The translations under genes and the position numbers were made by a program. A stretch of 60,379 bases of DNA from Saksenaea vasiformis B4078 (taxonomy: Eukaryota; Mucoromycota; Mucoromycetes; Mucorales; Saksenaeaceae), in NCBI GenBank assembly GCA_000697055.1, contig JNDT01001142.1, positions 1 to 60,379 on the forward strand. Direction: 5' to 3'. The notes under the pieces are model-generated. The model had not been told where the DNA came from. It saw only the letters and a program-made list of their open reading frames with translations, and searched no databases. This document shows positions 58,141 to 60,379 of this stretch, piece by piece (the first letter of the stretch is position 1; every line of letters begins with the position of its first letter).

Positions 58141-60379
58141 GATAAGGTTTGGGGGTCTTGTTGGGGGTGATACCAGAGGTCATGTGCCGTTGTCAGAGTG
58201 GATGTCGGTTTGTATAGGATTCCGTGAGCCTAATGATAAGAACCTAGAGGACTTCAAAGTTGTAACACAACTTTGAAAGAGATATTGTGTCAAGGCGACA
58301 TCTTTTATTGATCCACTTGAAAAAGAATAAAAAAATAAAAACAAAGTAAAATTGATATTGTGGATAAAGAAAAATAAAAAGGCAAGATTGCCACAGAGTA
58401 AAAATCGGCGCGCTACAACGCTGTTGAAATATCAACTTCTTTGTAAAGAAAGCAAGTATTAGTTGCAGATGATAAACGAGGTTCCAACTGATACACTGTT
58501 TTATACCAGATGAACAATAGATTCTCATTACAGACAGTCAATGGTATCCATTGACTGTGATAAAAAGAAAGACAACTAAAAAAAAAATGCAGCAAACAAA
58601 AAAAGGTTCAAAATTAGTACTCTTTTTTTTATATTTTACCTTTTACTTCACTTACTTCCTTCAACCAGTAGAATACTACTGTTATTACAATAAATGTCAC
58701 TCATTTGCAAATAGCTACTCATTATAAAGTACATTGCTCCTCTAAAATTGAATTACTATAATTACTATTTCCTTTGACATTGCAGTATCAGTATCAGTTG
58801 AATCTAGTAATCTATATCAATTTTGTATTATAGTAACATTTTACTTGTAGTAACATTTTACTATGCTGACTGATGTATCTAAATTTAAGTATGGGCGATG
58901 TAAAGTAAGCGAGACTCAAAAAAGAATTGTTTTATTAAAATGATTGTTTTATTGTTTAAATAATTCACAGTGCTTGTAGATAATGGTGGGATAGAGGAGT
59001 TTAGAGATATCTTTAGATGATCCTTTACTAGAGTAGTGTGGAATCTGGTAAGTAAAAAGATAGAAAAATGGATAACAAAGATAAGTCCTTGAGACTCGAT
59101 GAAGAAAAAAAAATTTTTATTAAAACAGAATCCAAGAAATATTTATAGTTGTAGTAGGTTTCTGATCGTAGTTTTGTTCTTTATCACTGTGAACCAATCG
59201 GTAATCTTAGTTGACCTTAGAAAAAGTTTTTCATGATGAGAACCAATGGTAAGGTCATTGTCCTTGTTCTCGGTGTTCTTAGAATTAGTCTCTGAGTTCC
59301 TGGGTATAAAAAAAATCTTTTTTACCAGGTTTCAGATTGATAAGATATCAGATTGATAGCTGAGTTAAAGTGGAAGAACTTCTTTACGATCACTATTTTA
59401 AAATTACTGCTTTAGGTAATGTGAAGATGTTTGTATCTGTTGTATATGCCAAAATACGACAAGTAGAACCATTATGTTTATCCTAATATATTCTGTGTCT
59501 ACTGGTATTTCAGTAACAGATAGATGAGATAAGACTGTTATAAACTTGGTTTTTAAAGGTTCAATAATGTAGACAATCGAGAGTTATATTTATTTAGAAA
59601 TTGTAATGAGTCAGTATTTATAACTTCGGATAAATGTCTTCCCTTTCTGACTATATTATGGACTCTGATTGATAGTTGTAATTCATTGACCCTGCTCTTA
59701 TAGCATGTAATTGAGAAAGTATAAGTAGAGAGTTGTCTCTCATAACTGTTGTTGATTTACTACAAAGACATATCTAGTGTGGTATATGTGACATGCTGTA
59801 GTGCACGTAGAAATAAATATCTGTGTACAGTTACAGATCAAATAGTAATTGGGATTAATATATTAACAAACATAATAATATTCCATTCTATATATAAATA
59901 TATCCTAAGTACAAACATATGTAGCTTTGTAATAAGGGAATTAACATATAATAGAATTACATGGAAAATAGATTATTAGGCGGATGTCCAGAAGTTTTGT
60001 AGATATGAGATTGTTTTCCGAATCAAAAGATGACGAATAAATATACAACGTTTGAGCGGCCGCCGATGTTCGAAGAAATATGATCGATTGAAATGATCGC
60101 CGCTGTACAATAGCATAAACGCTTCTAAAGAGGACGCACTCATTTTATTTAGAAGGGGTCGTTTGAAAGAGATGACGTGTGATGTGCGAACACGCAGCAT
60201 TTACTAAACTTTCGGACGTTCCGATGAGACACGACCATCCTCCTAGAGGACCTCTGCCAAGGCCGCCTGATGGAATGTTTCATCGTGTAGGATAGAAGCC
60301 TTTAAAAAAAAGGTGATCGTTGGTTAGCAATGATGATATTACCTTGATCATTCAGTGACGAGCATAAGATGCGAATGGT
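58141..60379. other. AT-rich gene-poor tail
   Basis: The AT content rises visibly from about 58280 to 59990, with long A/T runs and no supported ORF. Similar short phrases (TTTTATTAAAAnnGA, TATTTATAnn) recur at 57885, 58925 and 59115, suggesting old repeat copies. From about 60000 composition returns to normal. A short plus-strand frame at about 60210-60290 (MRHDHPPRGPLPRPPDGMFH) could be an exon of a gene beyond the window. Confidence 0.4.

Overview
The window is nuclear DNA of a filamentous fungus. Its genes carry many short introns (about 45-70 nt, mostly GTAAGT/GTNNGN...YAG), it has pyrimidine-rich promoters, and its gene set is fungal: MARVEL, GPR107/PTM1-like, fasciclin, PA-domain EDEM, Pah1/lipin, EFR3, ARMH3 and NOL11/Utp8-like. 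The intron style, a Fanzor nuclease gene and several protein families fit an early-diverging lineage, most likely Mucoromycota (Mucorales-like). I cannot name a species. I found no rRNA, tRNA or CRISPR array.

Layout. 0-3 kb: an unrecognised helical ORF followed by the RuvC half of a Fanzor (eukaryotic TnpB-type) nuclease. 3-15.9 kb: a dense block of host genes: MARVEL membrane protein (+), GPR107-like seven-TM Golgi protein (+), mitochondrial enoyl-CoA hydratase (+), two-domain fasciclin protein (-), NOL11/Utp8-like ribosome-biogenesis protein (-), intronless aegerolysin (-). 15.9-22.2 kb: gene-poor, with one small secreted Cys-rich protein and two copies of a dispersed cassette. 22.2-30.1 kb: EDEM-type GH47 protein with a PA domain (+) and lipin/Pah1 phosphatidate phosphatase (+). 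30.1-40.7 kb: gene-poor and repeat-rich. It holds a DNA transposon with intact terminal inverted repeats and a perfect 9-bp target duplication, a truncated TFIIS-central-domain gene, more copies of the cassette, and a few small hypothetical genes. 40.7-55.7 kb: GPI-anchored HExxH protein (-), EFR3 (-), alpha/beta hydrolase (+), ARMH3 (+), AIFM2-type FAD oxidoreductase (-). 55.7-60.4 kb: gene-poor, increasingly AT-rich, with a 16-bp minisatellite.

Links between genes. Several proteins act on membranes and lipids: lipin makes diacylglycerol, EFR3 anchors the plasma-membrane PI 4-kinase complex, ARMH3 homologues assist Golgi PI 4-kinase, and the GPR107 family works in Golgi/endosome traffic. EDEM handles misfolded ER glycoproteins. 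NOL11 serves rRNA transcription and processing.

The most novel observations are (1) the Fanzor locus, (2) a MULE-like element at 32336-33427 defined purely from its ends, and (3) a dispersed cassette (20.2, 21.5, 34.8-35.1 and 35.5 kb). That cassette has a shared promoter-like block, a signal-peptide-like first exon and a conserved Cys/Pro exon, so it may be an undescribed family of tiny secreted peptides or an unusual repeat.
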